Counted from the stretch's first letter, positions 22,041-34,728 are shown. The stretch: 64,000 nt of DNA from Campanula takesimana (GCA_026119855.1 JAOWBW010000220.1:1418828-1482827), one strand, 5' to 3'. Notes: generated by a model from the letters alone, not told the origin. Translations and numbers: made by a program.

Positions 22041-22590
22041 GAGCTTTCAATGCAGAACATGAATATTATACATAATTATATCATGATCATAAAAATAGTC
22101 AAGCATACTAGCATAGAAATATTCACCATCTATTGTGGCAAACAAGAATGGCATAACATATAGAAAGCCAAATCATAACACGTAAAAGCCAAGCCATAAC
22201 ACGTATCACATCAATGTCCCATATAGGTAACATGACCAAGTTAACATATAACGTATAGGGTTTTATCACCCACACTTCTATCAATCTCTTATAAATAACG
22301 ATATCAATCATGTAGTCTCTTACTATAGAATACACTTTCACGTAAATGAAGAAATGAGGACAAGCATGCATATATAGCATGAAACAATGTCCACTGCACA
22401 AGATAGATACGCCTAAGTCTTTAAAGACTCGCGCTCTCGATTCTCAAACCATCTTATTCCAATTGGGATCAACACTATCAACACCAGTCCTATGCCTGGT
22501 ATAACAACAAGTAACGAAGCACTCGACATCGAAAACACACCCAAGACTAACCCAACCTATAGACCCTATCCAGGCTTAGAGCTAAACCAT

Positions 22591-22603
22591 AGCTCTGATA
22601 CCA
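22591..22603 (-). other. Primer-binding site of the outer gypsy element
   Basis: The minus strand reads TGGTATCAGAGCT, the standard initiator-tRNA-Met PBS, 3 bases inside the 5' LTR end at 22607. Confidence 0.9.
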
Positions 22604-22882
22604 ACCTGATACGCCCCCAAGTCCCGGGTTTCTATAATGGAACCTCGAACCTAGTGCGTGTAACTAACAAAAAGCAGAAAAATGGGAATGACACCTGAAT
22701 AAATCAACTGGTATCATATATACTCAAGAGAAATGAGCTTAAATAGCTCACCACCAGTTTTATACCAACAAATTTAAACCAAATGTGGTTATATATAAGT
22801 ACTATACAAGTCTACCCAAGATACTGAGTCTAAACAACTGATATAAAATCGTCCTCACCAAAGCTGGAAAGGATAACAATCC

Positions 22883-24805
22883 TGTAAGGATCCCGCCCCG
22901 CGCGGAGAACACGACGAGTATAGGGGCGAAACGCCAAACATGGTTAACACGCAAAACATAACGGAGTCGCCACATTTGTTAATTATTTAACCCAACAAAT
23001 GGAAAGGTTAGAGATTCTATTAGTTCGGAGGTCAGGTTATGTCTTGGGAAGAGTTTCACGTCACCCAAGCCGCCTTGGACAAAGCCGAGTCTCCCTTGTG
23101 TTTGTTGACCAAAATGTGCAAGTGTGTATGCGTGTGTGTTTGAAAATGGGAGAAACTGACTTTTAACAGAAATCAGTTAGAAACTTAACAAGGAAGGTTT
23201 AGTTTGCAATCAGTTTAACAAAAAGGGGTAAAACTGGAAAAAAGTGCTCCCTGCCCAAACTAGCCGTATGGCTGGTTTAAACCATCCGTACGGCTCGTTT
23301 GGCCGTCCCAGGTTTTTTTTACAGATTTATAAGAAACAATCCAGTTTCAAACAGAAACAGAGCATCCTGTTGAAACTGGATAGAATTGTGACTTTCAATT
23401 AGGGTTGAATCAAAGTTTGGATGGTAAAGATTGAGACTTTACCACCCAAACTTGATCATCATAGCATAAATAAGCCTAAACATCATAAATATGCAAGGGC
23501 TCTCTCCAAGATGTGCAATGGATCACCAAGCCAATATTAAAGACATAAATGTAAATTGCATAAATTAAAAGACATAAATATAACAAGCCTTGATCATATT
23601 GGTTTGAACCCACAACCATGCATTAAGCATGAAGGGCACCATTGATACTCCAAGGCTTGGATCACATTTGTATGTTTGCATAAATTAAATGACATAAATT
23701 AAAAGACATTAAATAAAGAAATAAATAAAAATAGAAGAGGAGATGAAGAGAAGATGAGACAAAGATTCAATCTTTAAGCAAGCTTGGGGTAAATCATTAA
23801 TTAATTGACCAAAGTTTGCTTCTTCCTTCACTTAGGGATCATGGACCCTAAGCTTTCACTTAATCATGGTTTGATCATTGTGTTTTCTTTTGGATTAGAT
23901 GGGACTTTAAAGATAAGAGGGATACTACTCTTGGTAGTTCTTCACCATTATCTAAAGTGTGTCATAATCTATCACAAAGAAAATTAATCAATTTTGATGA
24001 GAGGAGAATTTTGGAGAGTAACTTTGATATCAAAAATTCTTGTCCCAATGAGAGAGGATGACCTCTCTATTTATAGGGAAAAATGTTTCATTTTAGCCCT
24101 TCAACTATGGGCTTGGGCACCAAGCAAAAGGGGGATATTTTCCCTTTAATCCCTCAACTGTTGTCTTGTGACTTGCTTAGGGGCTAAGCATAAAAATGGG
24201 TTAAGATTGGATCACAAAATGGGTCATTTATACTCATAAAATGGTCACAAATTGGGTTGATATTGGATCATTTTTTGGGCACAAAATGGGGCATTTTGGC
24301 TGGGAATTAAGTCTTCTAGAAGAGGACCATGTGGGTGACCAAACAAGGGTGACAAACCAATCAAATGGCTGCACTTGGGGCTGTGACGGGAGGGAGACAA
24401 AAGCCAGGTGAAGGACCAATGACAGCGCGTGAAGTGGGGCGGCTGTCGGGCGCGTGAAGTCCACGCGGGGACAAGGCGAGTGGAGGTGGCGGCTGGGCGA
24501 GGGACACGTGGCAGCTGGCTATCGTGTGTGCGCTTTGAGAAGGTGTACATTGAATGTGCGCCCGCCTCCTTGTTCCTTGGCCTTTTCTAGAAATTCCTAC
24601 AAAGTCCTTTATGTGCTTTGTGGGGATAAATCTGAGGTCCTTGGCCCAATTTTATTACCAAAAGGCCCCTCCCTTTTCCAGAATAATTTTTTTAATGCCC
24701 AAAACACCCTTTGAACATTATATTGACCCAAATAATTTCCAAATTACCGCTTAACTCCTCAATTTAATCAATTTAAGCATAACAAGCCGGATTGGGGTAC
24801 TTACA
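22883..24805 (-). mobile_element. 3' LTR of the nested Tat/Ogre-like element
   Basis: Aligns with 32847-34728. It carries a ~40-bp segment near 22988-23028 that the other copy lacks. An imperfect 34-bp palindrome centred on TTTAAA lies at about 23262-23295 (left arm AGCCGTATGG, right arm CCGTACGGCT). Confidence 0.9.
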
Positions 24806-24825
24806 GAGCCCCTCGGCAACGGCTC
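24806..24825 (-). other. Polypurine tract of the Tat/Ogre-like element
   Basis: The minus strand reads GAGCCGTTGCCGAGGGGCTC immediately before the 3' LTR. The equivalent tract of the second Tat-type element is at 42236-42253. Confidence 0.7.
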
Positions 24826-24976
24826 TTTTGAAGAAAGCGGGGTTGTCGACAAAAGAAGGAATCCCGATCCAGTGAGCTACCAAGATGGTGACCAAGGTGT
24901 TCGAGTGGCTGGACCTTTATCTTTAAAGGATTCCTACGTATCTTTACTCGAGGGAATCAAGCCTAACATAGTTCGA

Positions 24977-25931
24977 GTGAGAGAGTGTAAGGCTACTCAA
25001 ACTTATAAGCATCCCAATCTGATGGGAGGACGGCTTGGCCGATTTAGGTGAGAGATTCTAAGGCTACTTAAACCTATAAGCATCCCATTTTGATGGGAGG
25101 ATGGCATAGCCGATTTTGGGTGAGAGATTCTAAGGCTGCTCAAACCTATAAGCATCCCATTTTGATGGGAGGATGGCATAGCCGATTTGGGTGAGAGATT
25201 CTAAGGCTACTCAAACCTACAAGCGTCCCATTTTGATGGGAGGACGGCATAGCCGATTTGGGTGAGACATTCTAAGGCTACTCAAACCTATAAGCATCCC
25301 AATCCGATGGGAGGACGGCTTGGCCGATTTGGGTGAGAGATTCTAAGGCTACTCAAACCTATAAGCATCCCAATCCGATGGGAGGACGGCTTTGGCCGAT
25401 TTGGATGAGAGGGTTTAAGGCTACTCAAACCTATAGGCATCCCAATCCGATGGGAGGACGGCTTGGCCGATTTGGGTGAGAGATTCTAAGGCTACTCAAA
25501 CCTATAAGCATCCCAATCCGATGGGAGGACGGATTGGCTGATTGGGGTGAGAGGGTTTAAGGCTACTCAAACCTATAAGAATTCCAATCCGATGGGAGAA
25601 CAGCTTGGCCGATTCAGGTGAGAGGGTTTAAGGCTACTCAAACTTATAAGAATCCCAATCCGATGGGAGGACGGCTTGGCCGATTTGGGTGAGAGGGTTT
25701 AAGGCTACTCAAACCTATAAGCATCCCAATCCGATGGGAGGACTGCTTGGCCGATTTGGGTGAGAGGGTTTAAGGCTACTCAAACCTATATGCATCCCAA
25801 TCCAATGGGAGGACGGCTTGGCCGATTTGGGTGAGAGATTCTAAGGCTACTCAAACCTATAAGCATCCCATTTTGATGGGAGGACGACATAGCCGATTTG
25901 GGTGAGAGATTCTAAGGCTACTCAAACCTAT
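24977..25931. repeat. Tandem array, 71-72-bp unit, ~13.5 copies
   Basis: Units start GTGAGAG(A/G)(T/G)T and contain AAGGCTACTCAAACCTATAA, CATCCCA(A/T)(T/T)..GATGGGAGGA and TTGGCCGATTTGG. Starts fall at 24977, 25048, 25120, 25191 and so on to about 25901. Variants alternate along the array (TTCTAAGG and GTTTAAGG types), so subarrays were amplified separately. It lies next to the 3' LTR of the Tat/Ogre-like element. Confidence 0.95.
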
Positions 25932-25959
25932 GGGCCTTAGGTGGATATTCACTAATCCC

Positions 25960-26560
25960 TTCCTAAATAGGCATGGTTTAAAGACCGGACTTGGTCAAGT
26001 TGACTCTATTCGGAGAGGGTTGACTAAGGAACGGGCATGGCTCAGAGGCTCAAATGATAGGCATGGCTCAGAGGCTGGGCTCGATTGACTATCCTCTATT
26101 AGGAAAGGGTCGACTCGAGGGTAACTGGGCTTACGTCCAACCGGGGACTGCCGAAGGGTGAAGTCTCACATAACCTAATGGGCTTATGAAGTACCGCCAA
26201 AGGGTGAAGTCTCACATAACCTAATGGGCTTACGAAGTACCGGAGTGCCAAAGGGTGAGATTTGGTCAACTTGGCTCTATTGGAGAAGGTTGACTCAAGG
26301 AACGGTCATGCCTCAGAGGCTCAAATAATGGGCATGGTTCAGAGGCTGGGCTCGATTGACTAGGCTCTATTAGGAGAGGGTCAATTCGAGGATAACTGGC
26401 CTTACGTCCAACCAAGGACTGCCGTGACACATGGTCAGTTTGGTCAACTTATCTCATGGCGGAGGGTCGATTACACAAATGGGTAAACTTATCTCATGGC
26501 GGAGGTTCGACTATACAAATGGGTCAACTCATCTCATGGCGGAGGGTCGACTACAAGGCT
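25960..26560. repeat. Degenerate longer repeats and a ~40-bp triplet
   Basis: 25980-26420 contains two diverged copies of a block with GGCATGGCTCAGAGGCT, TCTATTAGGAGAGGGT and GGGCTTACGTCCAACC. 26450-26560 has three ~41-bp copies of ATCTCATGGCGGAGG(G/T)TCGA. No coding is supported. Confidence 0.75.
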
Positions 26561-27131
26561 GGTCTTACGCCTCTCCGGACTGCCATCACAATGATAGGTT
26601 TTCCTAACCTGGCCACTCTCGAGGACAAAGGTTTTCTTGACCTAACATGCCTATACTGGTCTTACATCCTACCAAGGAACATCAAGTCAATCAAGTCAAA
26701 TGGTCTTACGTTACGCCGGACTGCCGTCACAATGATAGGTTTTCTCTAACCTGACCACTCTCGGGGACAAAGGTTTTCTTAACCTAACATGACTATTCTG
26801 GTCTTACGTCCTACCAAGGACTGCCGTCACAATGATAGGTTTTCTCTAACCTGACCACTCTCGGGGATAAAGGTTTTCTTAACCTAACATGACTATACTG
26901 GTCTTACGTCCTACCAAGGACTGCCGTCACAATGATAAGTTTTCTCTAACCTGACCACTCTCGGGGACAAAGGTTTTCTTAACCTAACATGACTATACTG
27001 GTCTTACGTCCTACCAAGAACTGCCGTCACAATGATAGGTTTTCTCTAACCTGACCACTCTCGGGGACAAAGGTTTTCTTAACCTAACATGACTATACTG
27101 GTCTTACGTCCTACCAAGGACTGCCGTCACA
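26561..27131. repeat. Tandem array, ~98-bp unit, ~6 copies
   Basis: Units contain GGTCTTACGTCCTACCAAGG, CTGCCGTCACAATGATAGG, GACCACTCTCGGGGACAAAG and CTTAACCTAACATGACTATA. The last four copies are almost identical and the first two are diverged, so the right side was amplified more recently. Confidence 0.92.
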
Positions 27132-27134
27132 AAG

Positions 27135-27540
27135 GTTGTTTCACAAAACACTCCCTCAAATGCCCAATGCAATTCGAAAGGGAAAAACATATCTCTTCAC
27201 AAACACTCCCTCAAATGCCCGATGCAATTTGAAATGGAAAAAACATATCAAAACACAAAACACTCCCTCAAATGCCCGATGCAATTTGAAAGGGAAAAAC
27301 ATGTCTTAACACAAAACACTCCCTCAATTGACCGATGCAGTTTGAAAGAGAAAACACTTATTTTCACAAAACACACCCTCAAGTACCCGACGTGACTTGA
27401 AAGGGTAAAGACACACATTTTCACAAAATACACCCTCAAGTGCCCGGCGCGACTTGAAAGGAGAAAAACAAATATTTCCACAAAACACACCCTCAAGTGC
27501 CCGACGCGACTTGAAAAAAGGGGGGGGGACAAAACATTCA
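27135..27540. repeat. Tandem array, ~58-bp unit, ~7 copies
   Basis: Units contain CACAAAACACTCCCTCAAAT, GCCCGATGCAATTTGAAAGG and AAAAACAT. The repetition opens reading frames on the minus strand that are not genes. A short G-run follows at about 27520. Confidence 0.9.
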
Positions 27541-27884
27541 TTTTTCAAAAGTATGGCGCTAAAAGGGAAAATTTTAAAAGTGCTCATTCCTCAAGGAAAA
27601 TCTTTTAACGAAGCATGCCAGTCAAATTTTTATTTTAACTTAACCGCGATGTTCGTTATGCATAAAGTCCTTTGGAGCTTTGTCCATTTCTTAGGAGCGA
27701 TCGGGAGTGGAGAACCCTTTTGTCGTAGATGTTGGGGCATGCCCATGTCCTGGTAATCATCAATGTTGGGGTAGCCCCATGTCCTTGTTGGCGTTGGTGG
27801 CGGCATAGCCCCATGTTTCCAACCGGCGTAGCCTAATGTCATCGTTTGATGGTTATGAACCCATCCTTTTTTCATTACGCACCC

Positions 27885-28020
27885 TTTATTTTGCCTAGGC
27901 CGCCCTTACGGGTTTTCAACCTAGCGGGCTACTTTTTTGCGTCTTTCATGGCACACCCTGATTTTTGCCTAGGCCGCCCTTGCGGGTTTTCAACCTAGCG
28001 GGCTACTTTTTTGGTGCTTT
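27885..28020. repeat. Two direct copies of a ~82-bp unit
   Basis: TTTTGCCTAGGCCGCCCTT(A/G)CGGG followed by TTTTCAACCTAGCGGGCTAC occurs at about 27891 and 27973. The flanking 27541-27884 and 28021-30410 contain no recognisable gene. They hold a Tat-type CCTACG...GTAGTTCG box at 28471-28515 and poly-T tracts at 28689-28711 and 29344-29370. Confidence 0.8.
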
Positions 28021-30469
28021 ACTTTCTATTTTTCTCTTTCTTTTATGAGTGATCCAACCAACTCGACGGGACGGGGACTTAATATGTCCTTTTGGGGGAA
28101 ACATGCAAGGGCCTGTATTTAGGCGGGAGAGAGTCCCTTTATATTGGTGAACAATGTGTCACGAAACGGGAGGAAGCCCTTGCTCGACAGAATACAAGTG
28201 TTTAGCTCTTTCCTAAGATGTAGAGAAGAAGACTTGTCGAGACATTTGAAATCAGCCTTAGTCAATATCATCAAAATGATTGCTTGAACGGACCATGTTC
28301 ATTATTAAGTCAGGGTTATAACAAGCAATTAGCCTTGACATGTATAAATGCTGTGATCAATTGAGATTAAGATTCGATCAATGGCAAGATCAAAATGTGC
28401 TTAGGAGAGATTGGTCATTATCTGGGAAATTGGTGGATTCATTTCATGCTATGACCGGACCCGAAGGTTGCCTACGTTCCCCTCAGTTTGAGGAGCTCAG
28501 GTCGCCGTAGTTCGGCCTTGTGGCCGTCTTTTGCTGAAGTTGGCTTTCTTTTGATCTCGTCTCGGAGGACGTTGTTGCTCGCTTCCTCTTTGCGGTGAAC
28601 TCCTTGGGATAGACTTCTTGGGGAAAACTTTCTTTTTGCCATTTTCTTTCCTTCTTTCCACACATTCATTTCCTTTCTCTCCTCTCCTTTTTTTTTTCTT
28701 TTTTTTTTTTGACACAAACATTAACACCAACTTGCTATCTTGGGCATTGGCTCTCTTGCAGCCCCTTATCAAGTCTAGCTTTGATTTCGAAGATCTAGGA
28801 AGCCCTTTGCTTGGTTCCACACGTGCGAGTACTGTCAAATCTCGGTGGTCGAGCAACAACGTCCTCACCTTTTCACTGTCTCGGGATGCCTTTGATGTGC
28901 ATCAAGAATTGGTCTTAGAAAGGTGTATCGGGTTGTGTATCGGGGAAGTGTATGAGGGAAGACTTGCCATTAATGGTTTCTTCATGCCAATTGATCACAA
29001 CATTTATTCACATCAAGATTAATTGTTTGCATTTAGCATTTCTCATTCGTGTTAGGTCCATTCGCCCTTAATGAGTCGTCATTGACTAGTATGCTTAGAA
29101 GTCAATTCATCATTTTGGGGACGTAGCAATCAATTGATCATAACAAGCAAGGCAATTTCAAGAGTAAATGTATATTGCAAATAATGTCTCAATTCTAGAG
29201 AGAAGAGAATGAAAATGACTCTTTTATTGAGATGACTTTGTACATACATGTCCAAGTGCGGACCTTTGCAAAAATAAAAAGACACAGTCTGAGACGGACT
29301 TTTTGTGAAAGTCTAGATCCTAAGAGGTTGGAAGACTCTTCATTTTTTTTTATTTTTTTAATTTTTTTTTTGGGATGGGCTCCTATAAAGTGCGATGGTC
29401 CGTTTTCTTCCTCAATTGTTGGAGGAGTTGTCGGCAGCACATTCCATGTCTTCCACGGGGAACTCGGGTTCCTTGTCATCGGGAAAAACGTTGCGAGGTC
29501 TCCACTTGGATTGGCATTGCAATCGCCGGACTCGCCTTTGGCCATCTTCTTTTGGTGACTTCCTTTCAAGGGGCGTAACCTCGCGTATGGCATTCGGCGA
29601 AGGTACGGATCTCCATTTGAGGTAGCCGCTTTTGGGCCTCCGAGGCATGGGCCTCTTCTTGTGGACGGGGTCCCAATCCTGCTCACGTGGATGGAAGTCT
29701 CAGACGCCATTTCAGATGTGGGCTCCTTGGTTGATGTTTCCGGTGCACAAGACCGCAAAGGACTTTAGCATTTTAAATCTCGAGGTGAAATTATAACCAT
29801 GATTTGAGAGGAACACCTCATTAGCGGATTAGCCTTTTGGAAAAGAGTTGGCCTCTTATTTTAAGAAAACTTGATTTCCAATTTTTTGAATGAGGATTGA
29901 CACACGCATTTTTCTATTTGAGTAAAAGACTCACACATTTCCCTTTTTTTTTCTTTTTTTTTTTCATAAGGATTGACACACACACATTTCATTTGAGTAA
30001 AAGACTCACACATTCAAATGAGTTTAACGAAAAGACGAACATGACTTAAGTTGGCCTAATTCAAACGGGCTTTTGGGAAGAGGTGAGTGATTGACTCACT
30101 TTCCAACGGACTTCCTAGGGTGACGGAGAGCAGCCCTAAGGGACCTAACTTAAAGGTTACGGGGACAAGGAGCCTCCTTGGCTTGTCGGAATATAGTCAT
30201 GATAACATGGGACAAAACCACACTGGCTTGGGACCAGATGGTACTCACACTAGTTCGAGCCATCAAGGCGATCGGAGCAACTGAGATGGTCATCACATAG
30301 AGGTGCAAACTGAGGAGGCCAATGCTTGACCAAGGTATATTACCATGTGGTGCCATGACAGCTAAACTCGAAAGGGTCATGGTTACCCTAAGCACCTTTT
30401 GTTTTGTTTTTTTTCTTTAACAGACGCTTTGGAGGATAACAGGGATCCGTCCAAAGACTTGACTAACTT

Positions 30470-30645
30470 CCTAGGGAACTATACCTAGGGGTTTAACGGG
30501 GATCTTAACAGGGACCTAAAGGACAACACCTAGGGGTTTGGCGGGAATTTCAATGGGGACCTAGGGGAAAACACCTAGGGTTCCAACGGGAATCTCAACG
30601 AGGACCTAGGGGACAACACCTAGGGGTTTAACGGAGGTTTCAGCG
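30470..30645. repeat. ~60-bp degenerate repeats
   Basis: Three copies of ...GGGGACCTA..GG.CAACACCTAGGG(G)TT followed by an AACGGG..T.T.AACGGGGA segment. They grade directly into the short-unit array to the right. Confidence 0.75.
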
Positions 30646-31045
30646 GGGATCACAAACAGGATCCCAACGGGATCACAACTGGGATCGCAACGGGGATCAC
30701 AACGGGATCACTACGGGGATCACAACGGGATAACAATGGAGATCGCAACTAAGATCGCAACGGGGATCACAACGGGATCACTATGGGGATCACAACGGGA
30801 TCACTACGGGGATCACAACGGGATCACAACAGAGATCGTAACGGGGATCACAATGGGATCACAACGGAGATCACAACAGGATCACAACGGGGATCACAAC
30901 GGGATCACAATGGGGATCGCAACGGGATCACTACGGGGATCACAACGGGAATCGCAACAGGATCACTACGGGGATCACAACGGGATCACTACAGGGATCA
31001 CAATAGGATCACAGTGGAGATCACAACAGGAACCTTGGAAGGATA
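30646..31045. repeat. Short-unit array, ~18-20-bp unit
   Basis: Roughly 20 alternating copies of GGGGATCACAACGGGATCAC with C/T and A/G variants. Both forward frames stay open and translate to GSQRDHNG-type repeats, which is a by-product of the array. 31046-32828 has no recognisable gene; it includes AACAA-rich imperfect repeats at 32125-32215. Confidence 0.92.
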
Positions 31046-32828
31046 GAAGGGATCTATCCAAAGATTTAACTAACCTCCTAGGGAACTATGCCTAGGGACT
31101 CTAACGGGAGTCTTGGAAGGATAACGGGGATCCATCCAAAGACTCAACGAAACGCCTTTATGAAGGTCTTGGAGGATAACGGGGATCCGTCTAAAGACTT
31201 AATGAAATGACGCTCATTAACGCAAGAATGCGATGCGTCAAGGCTAAGAAGCAAAAACGGAGCAAAGTCATACAATGTGCAATTATTTATTCATCCAAGT
31301 TTACTTAAAAAGCATTTTTATTCCTAAATGGTTGGAAAATATTTATCTTCTTTTTCGCAACTACTCTAATTCCTAGATCAGTGGAGGCCATCACTACGCC
31401 TATAAGCCCCTCGTTTTTCATCTGTATTGCACGCCCCCAAGGATGGACTGTCCTGAGCGAGGGTCCTATAGGGAAAGCGGCTTCCATCGACCAAAAGAGA
31501 CGAACCTAGGGTCTAGTGCATCGCAAGGTTCCCAATATGTGAGCCATTCCAATCATGATTAAGCCCCAGTCAAGATCAAGAATCGTCTTAGGGACTTAAG
31601 GGACTTCCAATATAACCTCATCTTCGATGAGGGCTCTTGAATCTTATCCTTGGGCTTAAGGATAATTAGAATGATCCATACATTAGGGCTTGACAACACG
31701 GTGTCACCCTATCCTTAATACATGACTTAGGTTAATTATAGTCAACATTAACACATAAGTCAAGGACCGGGTAAAAGTTGACCTTGGCCACACTTGCTTT
31801 CGTAAGGAGTCGTGACTCGGGCGCTAACTTGGCCATCATTAACTTTGGACACGTATTAGGGATGTGGCAACGTGAGCTAGACAAAAAACCAACCAAAGTC
31901 ACGGTATTTGTGTGTCACGGATAAGTGTGGTTGACTCGGCTCGGAAGGGGAGGTGGAATGGACCCGTGCGCGCTAGAAGGGCACAAGAGAACCAATCAAG
32001 CTGCATCGTGGCATCCATCCCGGGTTTAAAGGGTATTTGGAACGTGCAAGGTCAAGTGCGCGTAGTGTGAAGCCTTCTATGTTCCCTTTTGAGTCAAAAT
32101 AGATTTTTTTTTGTCCGTTTTAGCATTATGAACAAGTATGGACAAGCATGAACAAACACGGGCAAATATGAACAAATATGAACAAACAAGAACAAGCAAG
32201 TAAGCAAGGCTACTTAACAAGTAAGGATCACAATTTATACATGGAAGGTTTGTGCACAACCAAAGGTTTTTGAAACCAATTTTTTTTTTGCAAGAAGAAC
32301 AACCTTTTGAAAGTCATTTGTACAAAAAGGTTGTGCACAGACAAGAAGAATGTGAAGACCAAATTTTTTTTTTTATAAAAAGGCTTATGCGCAATGAGGC
32401 TTTGAAAACCCAATTTTTATGTCCAAAAATTTGCGCATAACCAAGCTTTGGAAAATCCATTTTTGGCCAAGAAAAAGAAGGTAAAAGTGCACAAGTAGAG
32501 ACTGAAAATTGAAACCTGGCTAAGAAGGAGCAAAAAGGCCATTAGAACGTTTCTGCCTCTCACAAAATTGTTGACTCGAAGCATTTTGTGGATCATCCCA
32601 ATGTAGCCGTACGGCTAAGGCATCCTGTCCATTATTTTTTGTGAATTTTCAACTTCTAATCCTTAAGCCCTAGTCCATTGCATTTTCAGAACAGTTCCAT
32701 TCCTTGTAAATCAAAACAGAAACACAAAACACACAAATTAGGCACAAAGTCAACAAATGGGTACGGGAGTTTGACCCACACATAAATGTCCCCAAAGCTT
32801 CTAAAAAGAAGTTTGAGAACATTTAACT

Positions 32829-32846
32829 CCCCAGCGGAGTCGCCAC
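32829..32846 (-). other. Primer-binding site of the Tat/Ogre-like element
   Basis: The minus strand reads TGGCGACTCCGCTGGGGA immediately after the 5' LTR end (with one G between). This site is shared by Ogre and other Tat elements and is usually assigned to tRNA-Arg. It fixes the minus orientation. Confidence 0.85.
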
Positions 32847-34728
32847 TGTAAGGATCCCGCCCCGCGCGGATAACGCGACGAGTATGGGGGCGAAACGCCA
32901 AACATGGTTAACACGCAAAACATAACGGAGTCGCCACATTTGTTAATTATTTAGTTCAGAGGTCAGGTTACGTCTTGGGAAGAGTTTCACGTCACCCAAG
33001 CCGCCTCGGACAAAGCTGAGTCTCCCTTGTGTTTGTTGACCAAAATGTGCAAGTGTTTGAAAATGGGAGAAACTGACTTTTAACAGAAATCAGTTAGAAA
33101 CTTAACAAGGAAGGTTTATTTTGCAATCAGTTTAACAAAAAGGGGTAAAACTGGAAAAAAGTGCTCCCTGCCCAAACTAGCCGTATGGCTGGTTTAAACC
33201 ATCCGTACAGCTCGTTTGGCCGTCCCAGGTTTTTTTTACAGATTTATCTGAAACAGTCCAGTTTCAAACAGAAACAGAGCATCCTGTTGAAACTGGACAG
33301 AATTGTGACTTTTCAATTATGGTTGAATCAAAGTTTGGATGGTAAAGATTGAGACTTTACCACCCAAACTTGATCATCATAGCATAAATAAGCCTAAACA
33401 TCATAAATATGCAAGGGCTCTCTCCAAGATGTGCAATGGATCACCAAGCCAATATTAAAGACATAAATGTAAATTGCATAAATTAAAAGACATAAATATA
33501 ACAAGCCTTGATCATCTTGGTTTGAACCCACAATCATGCATTAAGCATGAAGGGTACGATTGATACTCCATGGCTTGGATCACATTTGTATGATTGCATA
33601 AATTAAATGACATAAATTAAAATACATTAAATAAAGAAATAAATAAAAATAGAAGAGGAGATGAAGAGAAGATGAGACAAATATTCAATCTTTAAGCAAG
33701 CTTGGGGTAAATCATTAATTGATTGACTCAAGTTTGCTTCTTCCTTCACTTAGGGATCATGGACCCTAAGCTTTCACTTAATCATGGTTTGATCATTGTG
33801 TTTTCTTTTGGATTAGATGGGACTTTAAAGATAAGAGGGATACTACTCTTGGTAGTTCTTCACCATTATCTAAAGTGGGCCATAATCTATCACAAAGAAA
33901 ATTAATCAATTTTGATGAGAGGAGAATTTTGGAGAGTAACTTTTCTATCAAAAATTCTTGTCCCAATGAGAGAGGATGACCTCTCTATTTTTAGAGGAAA
34001 ATGTTTCATTTTAGCCCTTCAACTATGGGCTTGAGCACCAAGCAAAAGGGGGATATTTTCACTTTAATCCCTCAACTATTGTCTTGTGACTTACTTAGGG
34101 GCTAAGCATAAAAATGGGTTAAGATTGGATCACAAAATGGGTCATTTATACTCATAAAATGGTCACAAATTAGGTTGATATTGGATCATTTTTGGGGCAC
34201 AAAATGGGGCATTTTGGCTGGGAATTAAGTCTTCTAGAAGAGGACCATGTGGGTGACCAAACAAGGGTGACAAACCAATCAAATGGCTGCACTTGGGGCT
34301 GTGACCGGAGGGAGACAAAAGACAGGTGAAGGACCAATGACAGCGCGCCAGGTGGGGTGGCTGTCGGGCGCGTGAAGTCCACGCGGAGACAAGGCGAGTG
34401 GAGGTGGCGGCTGCGCGAGGGACGTGTGGCAGCTGGCTATCGTGTGTGCGCTTTGAGAAGGCGTACATTAAATGTGCGCCCGCCTCCTTGTTCCTTGGCC
34501 TTTTCTGGAAATTCCCACAAAGTCCTTTATGGGCTTTGTAGGGATAAATCTGAGGTCCTTGGCCTAATTTTATTACCAAAAGCCCCACCCCCCCCCTTTT
34601 CCAGAATAATTCATTTAATGCCCAAAACACCATTTGAACATTATAATGACCCAAATAATTTCCAAATTACCCATTAACTCCTCAATTTAATCATTTTAAG
34701 CATAACAAACCGGATTGGGGTACTTACA
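32847..34728 (-). mobile_element. 5' LTR of the nested Tat/Ogre-like element
   Basis: Colinear with 22883-24805 apart from small deletions. It keeps the palindromic block at about 33179-33212, with one arm changed to CCGTACAGCT. Confidence 0.9.

Larger units (their letters stand above)
22883..34728 (-). mobile_element. Nested minus-strand Tat/Ogre-like non-autonomous LTR element
   Basis: Flanked by AATCC on both sides (22878-22882 and 34729-34733). LTRs are 1923 bp (22883-24805) and 1882 bp (32847-34728). On the minus strand the LTR starts TGTAAGTACCCC, the PBS is TGGCGACTCCGCTGGGGA and the PPT is CCGAGGGGCTC, all typical of Tat/Ogre elements. The 8.04-kb internal region has no recognisable gag-pol. 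Its 3'-UTR side (low coordinates) is packed with several unrelated tandem arrays, a known trait of this lineage. Confidence 0.88.

Noticed and set aside
22492..22698. 68-codon ORF across the PBS of the outer element
   Set aside because: It crosses PBS and LTR border on the opposite strand to the element and is not a gene.
24245..24754. ORFs in the Tat/Ogre-like LTR (also 34163-34677)
   Set aside because: Present in both LTRs, in several frames, with no domain; composition-driven in the GC-richer LTR part.
24977..25931. CRISPR-like regular repeats
   Set aside because: Whole units repeat without unique spacers, in a plant LTR element.
27248..27587. Minus-strand ORFs of 87-97 codons
   Set aside because: By-products of the 58-bp array.
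28483..29758. Several overlapping ORFs of 60-187 codons on both strands
   Set aside because: No domain resemblance, low-complexity Lys/Phe runs from poly-A/T tracts, and they lie in the non-coding part of a Tat/Ogre-like element.
30736..31095. ORFs of 87 and 119 codons with GSQRDHNG repeats
   Set aside because: Frames opened by a short-unit array. No start context and no non-repeat sequence.
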